Shown one piece after another: positions 32,661 to 42,935 of a DNA stretch of 64,000 nucleotides. A model generated the notes under the pieces. It ran no database searches. It was not told the origin of the DNA and worked only from the letters and a program-made list of their open reading frames with translations. A program made the translations under genes and the position numbers. Origin of the DNA: Emiliania huxleyi CCMP1516 (lineage: Eukaryota; Haptophyta; Isochrysidales; Noelaerhabdaceae); contig NW_005199673.1 in the NCBI RefSeq assembly GCF_000372725.1, forward strand, positions 22,593 to 86,592. The letters are read 5' to 3'. How positions within the stretch are numbered: the first letter of the stretch is position 1; every line of letters begins with the position of its first letter.

Positions 32661-32780
32661 TAAACTTCTCCACACACACGAGGTGGTCCGGGGCAAGGGG
32701 GGGCGACCCTCGCGTCTCCACGTCTAACGACAGGAGCCCCACGGCATTAAAAGTGCAAGGCCGAGTGCGCGTGCATGGGT
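32661..32780. repeat. SINE-like family A, copy 3
   Basis: ACTTCTCCACACACACGAGG, CTCGCGTCTCCACGTCTAAC and AGGAGCCCCACGGCATT match copy 1 closely. Confidence 0.92.
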
Positions 32781-33403
32781 GAGCGGTGTGTGTGTGCGTG
32801 TGTGTGTGGGTGGGGGGGGGGGGCGGTGCGGGGCGCGGGGGCGGGCCTTCTACCCGGCAGAGAAGAGAAACCCTCGCGGCCGCTGTCATCACGGGCCGCC
32901 GCGGGATAAGTGGGCCATTTTAAGACAGCAAGCGCGCACACACGCCCTCTCGCTCGTCCGCGAGCGGCGAGGGCGCGAGCAAAACAGGCAAGGGCCAAGG
33001 CGCGAGACAAAGACACGCTTATCCAGCAGACTGCTGCGGGCAGCAGTCTCCCAGACGCTGTGGCAACCCGCTTTAGCTAGGAGATCACCACCCGACCACC
33101 GGCGACCCGGCTCGTTGCCACAGCCGATCCACGCACGCGTCGTCCCACTCGTCAAAGCTCTGCAGCTTACGCCGCTTGTCGGTGCTGTTTGCTGTCCAGC
33201 TCGCGTGCGCCACGATCCAGTCGCTCGGCAGGTTCTTCGCAGTCTTTGCGCGGGTGAGGGCGAGCTGCGGCCCGTTGGCGAAGCTGCGGGCGTGGCGTGG
33301 ACGCGTCAGTGGGCCGGAGTGGGGCGGCGGTGCAGTGCACTAGGGCGCAGAGAGCGCTGGTCGTTTAAGAAGGCACGGCAGCTGAGGCTCAACCGAGACT
33401 AGT
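32781..33403. other. Stretch without a recognisable gene
   Basis: A GT/GGGT run at 32790-32825, then an open plus frame without known domain. A small hairpin GACTGCTGCGGGCAGCAGTC lies at 33030-33049. The 3' UTR of the glycosyltransferase is probably included. Confidence 0.35.
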
Positions 33404-34990
33404 CTAGCCGAGATGCAGCCGAGCCTCACACCGCTTGCCGAGGATGTGGAGCTTGAGGCCCGAGTTGAAGTAGTGGTGGACGAGCAGCGGGAGCGTGATC
33501 CCCTGCTGCGAGCGCTGCGTGTGCCCAAGCAGGAACGCCTCGCGCCAAAATAGCCTCGAGCGGCGCGTGTTGCGCACAAAGATGAAGCCCGAGTTGGCGT
33601 ACAATGGCTGCTGGTGCCGGTTGCCGCCGTCGTACTGCCAGCACATGTCGACCGCCGCCGCGCGCGGCTGGAAGAAGTAGCGCCGCGGGTCCTCTCGCCA
33701 CACGAGATCCACGTCCTGGAAGAGTAGGTTGTACCCCAACTGCATGGTGCCGAGGCAGAGGGAGCGTCGGTGGGGCGCCGAGGCAGTGCGGCAAGTATGA
33801 GACGGGTGACCTGCAGGACGTCGTGGACCACAGCATTCTTCCAAAATACGACGCGCCCGAAGTGCGCGTCGCCAAACCTTCCAGCGGCGCGGCTAAGCTG
33901 CGCCTCCTCCGGGTGGTAGGACGCGACGCCAATGGAGAGCAGCATGCGGTGCACCTCCGAATCGAGCGCGTACACAAAAGTGAATGCCTTCCAATCGATT
34001 CCGCGCGCCTCACACCTGAGCATGCGAGTCGGTGGCCGGGGGATGCGGGTTTGGCTACCGCACAAGCGAGGAACGGCACCATGCGGGCGCTCGCTCGGCA
34101 GCGCCTTTGCGGCCGGCATGGCGTCTTTGTGCCGGTACACGGCGGTGACCGCCGCGGACGCGTGTTGCATCTAGCGAGCGGGCACCGGCAGCCAAAGTTG
34201 AGGAGGAGGTGCGACTGGCCGGTGTTAACGAGCATCACGACGACCGTCCGATTGACTGCCCCCTGCGTGTGGCGCATCGCCTCGAGCGCTGGTCGGACGA
34301 CCGCGTGCCGAGCGGAGCGCGCCTTGGTCGGCGAGGGGAGCGGTGGTGAGGGCAGGTGGTCAGAGCAGTGGGCACGGGCAGGGGATCAGAGCAGGGAGGC
34401 GAGGCTGTCAGAGCAGGAGAGCGAGGCTGCGGTGGAGGTGCAGCTGTGAGGGCAGGCAGGGCGAGGCCCTCGCCTTGTCGAATGAGCTCTGAAGCGAGCC
34501 TGGCGGCGGCGTCATCGTCCGCAGGTCCTCATTCTTCCCGAACAGCGAGAAGGACCATTGAAACGTCGCGGGGCGCTGCCACGTCTCAATCCTGTGAGCA
34601 AGCCGGGCAGGCGATGCTGAGGCGGGAGGGGCCGCATCGCTGCGGACTCGTGGCAACTACCGGAGTGACACTGTTGGCGAGGACGCCACCGTGCGAGGCG
34701 TGGCGCACCTATCCAGTGGCGCCGTCTCGTCGGGCTCCGCCACCGCCGGCCGTCGCTGCTCGGCTGCCCAGTCCCAGCCGCCAGGCTCGAGGTCCCAGTC
34801 GGTCGCATTGCGTCTGGAAAGGCGTTTGCTCCCACGGGCTTGGCGCCTCGGCCGTCTTGGCTTGTGCGGGTCCGGCTGGGCCGACGGCGACGACGACAGG
34901 CGCGCGTCCACGCGGATGCGAGAGATCGATTGCATATGTCGTGGATCTGTGGCACGCGGCGGGCGCGGCGCAAACAGGCGGAAACACACA
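33404..34990 (-). CDS. Nucleotide-diphospho-sugar glycosyltransferase (GT77-like)
   Basis: The last exon (33739-33404) reads LGYNLLFQDVDLVWREDPRR, NSGFIFVRNTRRS and HHYFNSGLKLHILGKR. This is the DxD-containing core of the Nucleotid_trans family used by Golgi arabinosyl/galactosyl-type transferases. An intron at 33740-33810 (GT-AG) joins it to an exon with GIDWKAFTFVYALDSEVHRM and RVVFWKNAVVHDVLQ. A further exon carries NRTVVVMLVNTGQSHLLLNF (34277-34187), and another probable exon at 34591-34520 reads IETWQRPATFQWSFSLFGKN. The N-terminus, expected to hold a signal anchor, is not fixed; basic and Asp/Trp-containing sequence up to about 34990 may belong to it. Acts in the secretory pathway by family knowledge; the sugar is unknown. 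Exon borders upstream of 33811 are approximate. Confidence 0.75.
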
Positions 34991-35524
34991 CGTGCGCGGG
35001 CTCGTTTGGGTTGATTTATGAGAGAGAGAATTCTTGTTTCTTGATACGAAACCACGACGACACACACCAGTCGACTCGCATCGGTTGCCTCCATGAACGG
35101 CGGAGCTATTCTCGCGCCCACACCACACCTGGCTCCAACGTGGACACGCCCATAGCTGGGGACACTACTAGGTCACGCATGGCATCACAGAAGTTTTATC
35201 TCTGGGCCCCGAAAGGCATCTCTAGCAGTGTCGTTACACATGCCCCCTCCCCTCCTGGGCGCATGCGCCTCACGTCTCGCCAGAGCATAAGCCCTTGGCG
35301 TGTGGCGAGACGAGTTTTTCGCCATCGCAGCGAGCAGCAACCCGCCCGCCGCAAACAGCCGGAGGCCTCGCCGCGGCACTGGCTGCGCCGCGGTCCCGCA
35401 CCCGTCGACGCAGCTCCCCCCGCGGAAGACCGCGCGTAGCAACGTCTTGACGATCGAGATGAGCGTGCCTGAAGCTCGCCCACCTACTGCCCCTGAGAGT
35501 TGGTTATTGAGTGGGATCAGCTCC

Positions 35525-35645
35525 CCCCCTTGGGATCGAAGCCGCCACAACCTCACACCCAACATCCCAGGCGGGATCAGAAGGGGACTCCACACCGGAC
35601 ACCGCCCGGGCACAGCCCCCCTACCCGTCGGATCGCACAGAGGGC
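35525..35645 (-). repeat. Dispersed repeat family E, copy 2
   Basis: In reverse complement it matches 19205-19305 (CTGTGCCCGGGCGGTGTCCG and the flanking blocks). The adjoining 35825-36035 reads like a retroelement 3' end on the minus strand. Confidence 0.8.
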
Positions 35646-35717
35646 CCCCTCGGAGCAGCCCACACACAATCACGCATCGGCAGATTGAGTGCCTGAGTCA
35701 GGCAGACAGCACAGACA

Positions 35718-35765
35718 AGAGGAGAGAGGAGAGAGAGAGAGAGAGAGAGAGGAGAGAGGAGAGGG
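35718..35765. repeat. (GA)n microsatellite
   Basis: GAGAGA/GGAGA tract. Confidence 0.9.
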
Positions 35766-35824
35766 TGAGGGTGTGAGCACACGTGAGGAGTGGGGGAGGG
35801 TGTCTGTGGTGGGCTGTAGTCATA

Positions 35825-36560
35825 CTACGTGGTTACAACCACGCGCCCCTCAGGAGCTAAGGTAGAGTGGAGCGTCTCAGACGCCTCGGTGCCTTCCACC
35901 GGGTGAGACCATCCGGATCTACCGGACGCGCCCTCCGGGCGGGTCCGTCCCCGCGATGGCCCACGGTCCTCCGTCGCCTGGTTGAACCCCCTGCCTCCCG
36001 GTTGACCCCCCGGTCCCCGTACTCGACCATGAAATAAACTCAAAGTCCACCACAGCCACCAGCCTCCACCTCCACCCGCGAGCCGCCACCGCTGCCGCCC
36101 GCGACGCCGCCCGCCGCGTCAGATAGCCGCGACGCGCGCATCGAGTCGCGTCGGAGAGCCGCGCCGCACCAGCAGCAGCACCTGCACCAGCAGCAGCAGC
36201 AGCAGCACCACCACCACCACCACCCGAGAGAGAAGCGCACCTGCCCGACGCCGCCCGCCGCGTCAGACGCTCGCGACGCGCGCGTCGAGCCCAGTCGCAC
36301 AGCCGCGCCGCGCCAGCAGCAGCATCGGCACCAGCAGCAGCAGCACCACCACCACCAGCAGCAACAGAGACAGGCAGTGCAGGCGCAGAGGCGCTCGCAG
36401 AGCGGCGCTCAGCGCCGCGCACGCCACGCCGCGGACCGTCGGACGAGCGCACCGTACGTCGGCGGCGAGCCGCGTCGCCAGCCGTCTCGCGAGAGAGCGG
36501 CGCCGCCGCGTGCGCGCAGCAGCCGCCGCGGCAGAGGCGAGCCGCGGCGACGTCCGCACT
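35825..36560. other. Possible retroelement 3' end and triplet-repeat region
   Basis: 35840-36030 contains phrases such as GGACGGACCCGCCCGGAGGG (minus strand) that look like a non-coding element end. 36160-36370 is rich in CAG/CAC triplets encoding Gln/His or Cys in overlapping frames. No gene is supported. Confidence 0.35.
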
Positions 36561-36577
36561 AACGGATAACGGCCATT

Positions 36578-36582
36578 GGCGG

Positions 36583-36634
<52 letters not shown>
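36578..36634. repeat. (CT)n microsatellite
   Basis: About 28 CT units upstream of the PPG-repeat gene; possible pyrimidine-rich promoter element. Confidence 0.92.
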
Positions 36635-36636
<2 letters not shown>

Positions 36637-36728
36637 GATTTATGATTCTTTTTTGAGCTTAGGCGCATGTTTCTTTTTTTGCCCGACGATCGATCCAGCT
36701 TGCTTGGACGCTCGGCTTTGACGCCGGC

Positions 36729-37427
36729 ATGCAGTACCAGATCAGTGTCCCTCCGGGGGTGCAGCCCGGCCAGCGGATCCAGGCCAACGTCGGCGGGCAG
36801 ATGGTGCAGGTCCAGGTCCCCCTCAACCTCGGGCCAGACCGTCTCGTTCGCATCACAGTTCCCGCCGCGGCGCCGCCGCCACAACCTCAGCAGTTCCGGG
36901 TGACGGTGCCGCCCGGGTGCGGCGCAGGCTCCGTGTTTCAGGCCAACGTGGGCGGCCGCCTTGTCCAAATCACCGTTCCGCCCGGCCAGGGCCCCGGAAG
37001 CCAGCTGATGGTGAACGCTCCGCCGCCCGGACCCGCTGCGCCGCAGTATGCACCGCCGCAGCCACGCCCGGCCGCGCCGCAGCCACGCTCGGCCGCGCCG
37101 CGGCCGGCGGCGCCGGCACGACCGTCTGCGACAGCGCGGCCACCCCCCTCTCGCGCTTCGGCCGCGTCGCGCGCTTCGGCCGCGTCGCGCGCTTCGGCCG
37201 CGTCACAACGGCAGAGCACAGCGGGGAGCAAGGCATCGGCGACAGAGTACCTACAGGCGAAGCAGCAGGCGCGCGAAGACGCGGCCGCGGCGCGCGACGC
37301 GAAGGCCGCGGCGCGCGACGCTAAGAAGGCTGGCGCCGCTCCGCCTACGAACACTGCCCCTCCCCGCAGCAGCGGCGGCGGCAGCGGCGAGGTGTCGGCT
37401 CTGTGGTGGCTGAACATGGGCATCTGA
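36729..37427 (+). CDS. Protein with two PPG beta-type repeats and Ala-rich helical tail
   Basis: Intronless, 232 residues. It begins MQYQISVPPGVQPGQRIQAN and has a second similar unit FRVTVPPGCGAGSVFQANVG followed by VQITVPPGQGPGSQLMV. This V-x-V-P-P-G...P-G-x-x-F/I repeat occurs in many algal and oomycete proteins of unknown role. Then come Pro/Ala-rich linkers with SRASAA repeats, a charged helix (EYLQAKQQAREDAAAARDAK) and a conserved-looking end GEVSALWWLNMGI. No signal peptide or membrane segment. ATG 36729 opens the first repeat; a preceding in-frame Met at 36667 lies in a T-rich region and is less likely. Function unknown. Confidence 0.75.
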   Translation: MQYQISVPPGVQPGQRIQANVGGQMVQVQVPLNLGPDRLVRITVPAAAPPPQPQQFRVTVPPGCGAGSVFQANVGGRLVQITVPPGQGPGSQLMVNAPPPGPAAPQYAPPQPRPAAPQPRSAAPRPAAPARPSATARPPPSRASAASRASAASRASAASQRQSTAGSKASATEYLQAKQQAREDAAAARDAKAAARDAKKAGAAPPTNTAPPRSSGGGSGEVSALWWLNMGI

Positions 37428-37604
37428 GGCGGCGTAGAAGGAGTGCATGGCGCTCCGCGCGGGAAGACTGATAGGTGGGGTGCAGGAGGGTGTGTACGAT
37501 GGGCCCGAGGGGGGGGGGGGGGCTGGAGATCGCGGGGGAACGCGTCACGGTACCAGGTTGTGTGTAGACCACTTAGATGTAAATAAATAAATAAAACGGA
37601 CACC

Positions 37605-37665
37605 TCTACTAGGAGATGGGTAAAAAGGAACAGGTCCCCGCCCTGCGGTCTTTGTGCAGGGTTCT
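37605..37665. repeat. Short repeat shared with AsnRS intron 1
   Basis: GAGATGGGTA...GGTCCCCGCCCT...TCTTTGTGCAGG recurs at 20092-20143 in slightly diverged form. Confidence 0.6.
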
Positions 37666-37875
37666 TTGTGGTCGGCGACTAGCCGGGGTCGTCCTCCCGA
37701 TGGGGGACTAGCGCACTACCCACTAGCCGTCTTCCACATGGTCCCTCGGGTCCCTGCTGCTCCTAATCTCGTCGTACATCCTCCTGCTGATCTCCGCAAC
37801 ATCCTGCTCCCTCCCTCGTCTCGCCCTGCGCGTCTGCTCCGCCTCACCGTCTTCTGCCCTGCGCCTCTGCTCGCA

Positions 37876-38155
37876 TACGCTCATACAATGAACTGACATC
37901 TCCCATGAGTGCGAGTTAGGGCTAGTAGTAGGCCGCTAGCACACACACGGTCTCGTCCGTGCTTCGCCGGACGGCGAGATTGCTAGAGGCGGAGCGGTCT
38001 GCTCTAGCCTAGCACGTTACTTCCTGTCGTCTGTTGTTTGTTGTGCCCTTGTTTGTTCTCTTGGCACCTTGGAGTGCTGGGGGGGGCGACAGGGAGGATG
38101 TGGCCTTGAGTTATGTGTACGCCAACTCAGGGTGTGTGGCTCTCCGTCTTCAGCG
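37876..38155. repeat. SINE-like family B, copy without tail
   Basis: CTCATACAATGAACTGACAT through TTGGCACCTTGGAGTGCTGG and GTTATGTGTACGCCAACTCA, ending near TGTGTGGCT. The CTAC tail is missing. Confidence 0.88.
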
Positions 38156-38215
38156 TGTTCAGACGTGGCGCTGCCGCTGGGGAGACCTCCCTGCACGCTG
38201 ACACTGACTGGCGCT

Positions 38216-38312
38216 GACGGCTGACAACGCCGACAACAAGGTGGCGATCCACGCGAGGGCGGGCGGCATCGCGCCGCTGGTGGCGCTGGCTCGCGGTGGC
38301 ACGGACTGGCAG
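38216..38312 (+). pseudogene. Stray armadillo unit upstream of the ARM gene
   Basis: Encodes DNADNKVA, then RAGGIAPLVALARGG, nearly identical in DNA to units of the array at 39.5-40.9 kb, but isolated and followed by unrelated sequence. A relic of unequal exchange or of a neighbouring paralogue. Confidence 0.75.
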
Positions 38313-38384
38313 AAGCTTCGGGTCCCGCACCCCCAAAAACACAATAAACCCAAGCAAGGTGTGCGGCAAAGGAGGCGGGATACG

Positions 38385-40997
38385 ATGGCGACTCGCGTCA
38401 AGTGTGCTCAATTGAGCATGGCTGACTCCATGGCTGACGACGATGGCGGCTGCCGCGCATGCACCTTCTTTATGCTGAGCGCTGACTTTGTGCGCCAGTT
38501 CCCGGGGAAGAGCCTGCCATTCTTCCAGGACCTCCGCGACAAGTTCACCACTGACGAGCCGCTCGTCGAAGTGGCGCTCGACTACGCCAACGTGGTGAAG
38601 GGCACCCACATTGAGACGACGTTGGCGGTCTCGCACCGCTGGATGCAGCCGGACGACCCGGACCCCGACGGCGAGCAGCTCAAGGCGCTCAAGGGCTTCC
38701 TCAACTCGCCCGCCGGCAAGAAGATTGAGCACGTCTGGATTGACTCGGCGTGCATGCCGCAGGACATCCCCAAGGGCTCCCGCAGCGCGGAGGACGCGAC
38801 CGCCTTCAAGAGGATGCTCAAGGAGGTGAACAGGCTTTACCTCGGCACCACCGTCCTGATCCTCCTCGACCTGTCGTACGTCTCCCGCTTCTGGACTCAG
38901 TTTGAGTCGTGGCTGTCCATGCAGTACGCCACCCCCTCCGGCCTGAAGTCGGCGGTGGGCACCAAGAACGAGCGGCACCACATTGTTTGCATCCAGAACG
39001 CGACCGAGCAATCCGAGCTGCACGAGAAGATGCTCATCCAGAGCTGGGCGACGAAGACGCCGGACCAGGCGCACGCCTTCCTCTCCAAGCCCGACGTCAC
39101 CGTGACCAACCAGGGCGACAAGGACGGGCAGCTGCCGAAAATCAAGGAGCTCGACGCGACGGTGCAGGGCGCGTTTGGGGACATCTCGCGGTCGCTAGAG
39201 GATGAACTTGCGGCGAGCGAGGCGGTAGCTGCTCGCGCGCAGGCGGAGCTGGCCGCGTGGGAGGCGGAGAACGACGCCAAGGCCGGCGAGAAGAACCGGC
39301 TGAAGGTGGCGGTGCGGCAGGCGGCGAGCGCGGTGGCGGCGGCGCGCTTGGCGAAGGAGGAGCACGCGCGGGCGATCTCGAGTAGTGTCGTCCCGGCAAT
39401 GATGAAGCGGGCAGAGGCGGCGTTGGCAGAGGACAGCCTGAGCCTGTCCGACGTGCCGGAACTGGTGCTGCAGCTGAGCGGCGGAGGGGACAAGCAAACG
39501 GAGCAGGCCGCGGCGGCGCTGGCGAAACTCGCTCTCAACGCCGACAGCGACGTGGCGATCGCGAAGGCGGGTGGCATCGCGCCACTGGTGGCGCTGGCTC
39601 GCGGCGGCACGGACGGGCAGAAGGAGCAGGCCGCGGCGGCGCTGTGGGGCCTCGCTGACAACGCCGACAACAAGGTGGCGATTGCGAAGGCGGGCGGCAT
39701 CGCGCCGCTGGTGGCGCTGGCTCGCAGCGGCACGGACAGGCAGAAGGAGTGTGCCGCGGGGGCGCTGCGGAACCTCGCTCTCAACGACGACAACAAGGTG
39801 GCGATTGCACAGGCGGGCGGCATCGCGCCTCTGGTGGCGCTGGCTCGCGACGGCACGGACGGGCAGAAGGAGCAGGCCGCGGAGGCGCTGGCGATCCTCG
39901 CTGGCAACAACGCCGACAACCAGGTGGCGATCGCGAGAGCGGGCGGCATCGCGCCGCTGGTGGCGCTGGCTCGCGACGGGACGGACGTGCAGAAGGAGGT
40001 GGCCGCGGTGGCGCTGGTGAGCCTCGCTGACAACAACGCCGACAACCAGGTGGCGATCGCGAGGGCGGGCGGCATCGCGCCGCTGGTGGCGCTGGCTCGC
40101 AGCGGCTCGGACGGGCAGAAGGAGCGGGCCGCGGTGGCGCTGGTGAGCCTCGCTGACAACAACGCCGACAACCAGGTGGCGATCGCGAGGGCGGGCGGCA
40201 TCGCGCCGCTGGTGGCGCTGGCTCGCAGCGGCTCGGACGGGCAGAAGGAGCGGGCCGCGGTGGCGCTGGTGAGCCTCGCTGACAACAACGCCGACAACCA
40301 GGTGGCGATCGCGAGGGCGGGCGGCATCGCGCCGCTGGTGGCGCTGGCTCGCGAGGGCACGGACGGGCAAAAGGAGTGGGCCGCGGAGGCGCTGGCGATC
40401 CTCGCTGGCAACAACGCCGACAACCAGGTGGCGATTGCGAAGGCGGGCGGCATCGCGCCGCTGGTGGCGCTGGCTCGCAGCGGCACGGACAGGCAGAAGG
40501 AGTGTGCCGCGGAGGCGCTGCGGAACCTCGCTCTCAACGACGACAACAAGGTGGCGATTGCACAGGCGGGCGGCATCGCGCCTCTGGTGGCGCTGGCTCG
40601 CGACGGCACGGACGGGCAGAAGGAGCAGGCCGCGGGGACGCTGTGGGGCCTCACTCACAACAACGCCGACAACAGGGTGGCGATCGCGAGGGCGGGCGGC
40701 ATCGCGCCGCTGGTGGCGCTGGCTCGCGAGGGCACGGACGGGCAAAAGTACGCGGCCGCGGTGGCGCTGAGGAACCTCGCTATCAACGCCGACAACAAGG
40801 TGGCGATCGCGAGGGCGGGAGGCATCGCGCCTCTCGTGGCGTTGGCTCGCGGCGGCACGGACGGGCAGAAGTATCAGGCCGCGTGGGCGCTATGGAACCT
40901 CGACAACGACCACAACATCTTGCTCATGAAGCAATTTGGGTACGGAAAGAACGGATGGCGAGGAGGAAACTATGGGTGGAAGATCCCACGGCCGTGA
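38385..40997 (+). CDS. HET/TIR-like domain protein with 11 near-identical armadillo repeats
   Basis: A single 870-residue exon from ATG 38385. The N-terminal domain reads TTLAVSHRWMQPDDPDPDGE, VWIDSACMPQD, VLILLDLSYVSRFWTQFESW. This is the SHxW/WID.xC.pQ/Y.sRfW pattern of HET-like and TIR-like signalling domains common in algae and oomycetes. A helical region (ELAAWEAENDAKAGEKNRLK) follows. From 39547 eleven armadillo repeats of 41-42 residues run to 40911, each of the form VAIAKAGGIAPLVALARGGT followed by DGQKEQAAAAL. Units 5 and 6 are identical in protein, and DNA identity is high throughout, indicating recent amplification. The C-terminus is short (GYGKNGWRGGNYGWKIPRP). Armadillo arrays bind proteins. 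A receptor or sensor role is inferred by analogy with repeat-bearing HET proteins of fungi. Confidence 0.88.
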   Translation: MATRVKCAQLSMADSMADDDGGCRACTFFMLSADFVRQFPGKSLPFFQDLRDKFTTDEPLVEVALDYANVVKGTHIETTLAVSHRWMQPDDPDPDGEQLKALKGFLNSPAGKKIEHVWIDSACMPQDIPKGSRSAEDATAFKRMLKEVNRLYLGTTVLILLDLSYVSRFWTQFESWLSMQYATPSGLKSAVGTKNERHHIVCIQNATEQSELHEKMLIQSWATKTPDQAHAFLSKPDVTVTNQGDKDGQLPKIKELDATVQGAFGDISRSLEDELAASEAVAARAQAELAAWEAENDAKAGEKNRLKVAVRQAASAVAAARLAKEEHARAISSSVVPAMMKRAEAALAEDSLSLSDVPELVLQLSGGGDKQTEQAAAALAKLALNADSDVAIAKAGGIAPLVALARGGTDGQKEQAAAALWGLADNADNKVAIAKAGGIAPLVALARSGTDRQKECAAGALRNLALNDDNKVAIAQAGGIAPLVALARDGTDGQKEQAAEALAILAGNNADNQVAIARAGGIAPLVALARDGTDVQKEVAAVALVSLADNNADNQVAIARAGGIAPLVALARSGSDGQKERAAVALVSLADNNADNQVAIARAGGIAPLVALARSGSDGQKERAAVALVSLADNNADNQVAIARAGGIAPLVALAREGTDGQKEWAAEALAILAGNNADNQVAIAKAGGIAPLVALARSGTDRQKECAAEALRNLALNDDNKVAIAQAGGIAPLVALARDGTDGQKEQAAGTLWGLTHNNADNRVAIARAGGIAPLVALAREGTDGQKYAAAVALRNLAINADNKVAIARAGGIAPLVALARGGTDGQKYQAAWALWNLDNDHNILLMKQFGYGKNGWRGGNYGWKIPRP

Positions 40998-41795
40998 AGA
41001 GCCATTGAGTCGTCGGTGCACGCCCATGTTCGGGGAGTTCGCGTCAGTCGATAGCGTCTCCGTCGCTCCCTCGTGCCCCGCCGGGTCACCCTCTCGCCTT
41101 CGTCGTCATCGTGCCTTCATCGTCATCGTATCTGTCGCCTGCCCCTATGTGGCTTCTCGATCCCTTGTTCTTTACTTTTATCCTCCCTCCGCTTTTCGTC
41201 CCAGTCTTATCGTTACACGTCTAGGGTCCCTCAAGCCTCATCCTCCATGCCATCGTCGCTGAGCTTCTCTCCGGCCTCTCCCGGGTCTTAGGTTCATATG
41301 TTGTCTCTAGTGTCTAGACGATAGACGTCCTCGCTCGGGGGTCCGCGAGACTGGAGTCGTGTCTCGTGAGGGTCGCCCCCCCCCCCAGGCGCAGCACTGA
41401 GCACGCGTCGCCATCACCCACCAGCTAGCACCTCCTCACACCTAGCCTGGCTCTGTTCTTCACCTTTCTACCTACCTACACCGCGTGCTGCAGCTGCCTC
41501 CGCACGAGCGACGTCAAAATTCTTTCGTGTGTGACCGGGGGAGAGATACGGCTCCTGTGCACGGGCGTCGCGGCGACTCGCGAGACGGCTCCTGTGTGAA
41601 AATCCTCGCATGCGCCCCCCCTGCAGCTGCGCGCCCCGTGCAGCAGGTGGGTCAGTGCGCGGCGCCCCCGGGCGCCCGGCCCCCAAAAAATGCCCCCCCC
41701 CCCCCCCCCCCAAACCACCCTCCCCCCCCCCACCCATACCCACAACAGCATCGCACGTGAAAGCTCCATCACATCTCCTTCCCCCGCGGGGGCCT
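40998..41795. other. Stretch without a gene; family B tail at 41435-41475
   Basis: Probably 3' UTR of the ARM gene, then poly-C/poly-A runs (41690-41745). GCCTGGCTCTGTTCTTCACC and TTTCTACCTACCTACAC at 41447-41480 match the 3' end and tail of family B. Confidence 0.5.
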
Positions 41796-42935
41796 TCACG
41801 CGCTCGTCGTCGTTGTCGCCTCGTCGTCCGGCGCAGCCTCAGGCGCGGACTCGCCACCGCGCGCCTCCTCCAGGCCCGCTTTGATATACTCCGACCCGGT
41901 GGTTAGCATCGACGTGGCAGCTTCGTATGCTGCGTGCGCAATGGGCGCCACCTTGCCGTTGAGATACTCCTTGTCGAGAGTCTCCACCTGGGGAGGCGCG
42001 ACAACGGCGCGCGGTGAGCTAAGAGAGCAAGTGCAGACGTGCACTGTGGTGAAGCAGCTGGCGAGCATGGGCCTTCTCGACCAGCTTTGAGGTCTTCTCC
42101 GCGAGGCCGTACTCCTCGGCCTGCGATCATGGGCCGCACAGTGAGAGCTGACACCACACACGAAATCCCCGCCGTGGGTAACAGGGATACCTTGCCAGTC
42201 AGCAGCCCCGCCGTCTCACTCACCTACGCGCGCAAGAGAGCCGGGGCGAGACGTCAACGAACCCTTGCTCCCGCGAGCGAAGAGGCCATCGCCCGCCTTG
42301 TCTGCGATGTGGTACTTGTCGTCCACCTTGGCGGCCTGCTCAGAGAAGAGCCTCCTCTCAGTCTCCTAGGCGCGCCACCAAAGGGCTGTCTCCCAAGGCG
42401 CGAACCGTTGAGAAGATGAACGAGGCGCTGTTTGCTGCAATGCCGCTAGAGCGCGCATGAATGCCGTCGCGCACGCCCTGTAGCGCTGCAGTGGCCGCAG
42501 CCGAGACCGAGGAGGCGTGCGCCGACGCCTCGGCCAGCGCCGCCATCGCCTTCTCGCGTGGGCCCTCGATCGTGGCAAGCACCTTGGCCGTTGAGGAAAG
42601 GGCCATGAGGGCAGTGGCGGGGTTGGGCCGCCGCCGCGAGGGACGCAAGCAGCTGTGAGGGGACCACCTTCTCCTTCAGCTTGTGCTCCTCATCGTACTT
42701 GTTGGCGAGCTCCGTCAGCTGTTCAAGGCCGCTGTTCGCCGTCGCAAAGGCCTTGCTGAATGCCTTGGTGGGGACCTGCTCACGCGCAGCGCTTGGCGGG
42801 CCGGTGTGAGGAGACCCTGTGCCAGCTGTAGGCCAGGGCACAGCGGCCAGCGCACGCCTCCACAGACTTGTCCTTGAGTGTTGAGGCCTTCTGCTGGATC
42901 GCCGTTGTAGCGGCAGCAATCCTTGCCGTCGGCAA
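41796..42935 (-). CDS. BPA1-like helical protein (C-terminal part), multi-exon
   Basis: Minus-strand exons read, in order: AIQQKASTLKDKSVEACAG; TKAFSKAFATANSGLEQLTE with LANKYDEEHKLKEKV; AKVLATIEGPREKAMAALAE; RRLFSEQAAKVDDKYHIADK; and VETLDKEYLNGKVAPIAHAA with YEAATSMLTTGSEYIKAGLE, then an acidic end and stop at 41796. Repeated short amphipathic segments with the D-[DE]-K-Y/H pattern resemble the C-terminal half of plant BPA1-type proteins (RNA-recognition-motif partners of ACD11), where FDEKH and VDQKY segments recur. No RRM was found, so this may be a shortened homologue or only superficially alike. Splice borders were not resolved. Confidence 0.45.

Noticed and set aside
38897-40745. Long minus-strand ORFs of 516-585 codons
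   Set aside because: They are exact antisense shadows of the armadillo array; repeats in GC-rich DNA keep all frames open.
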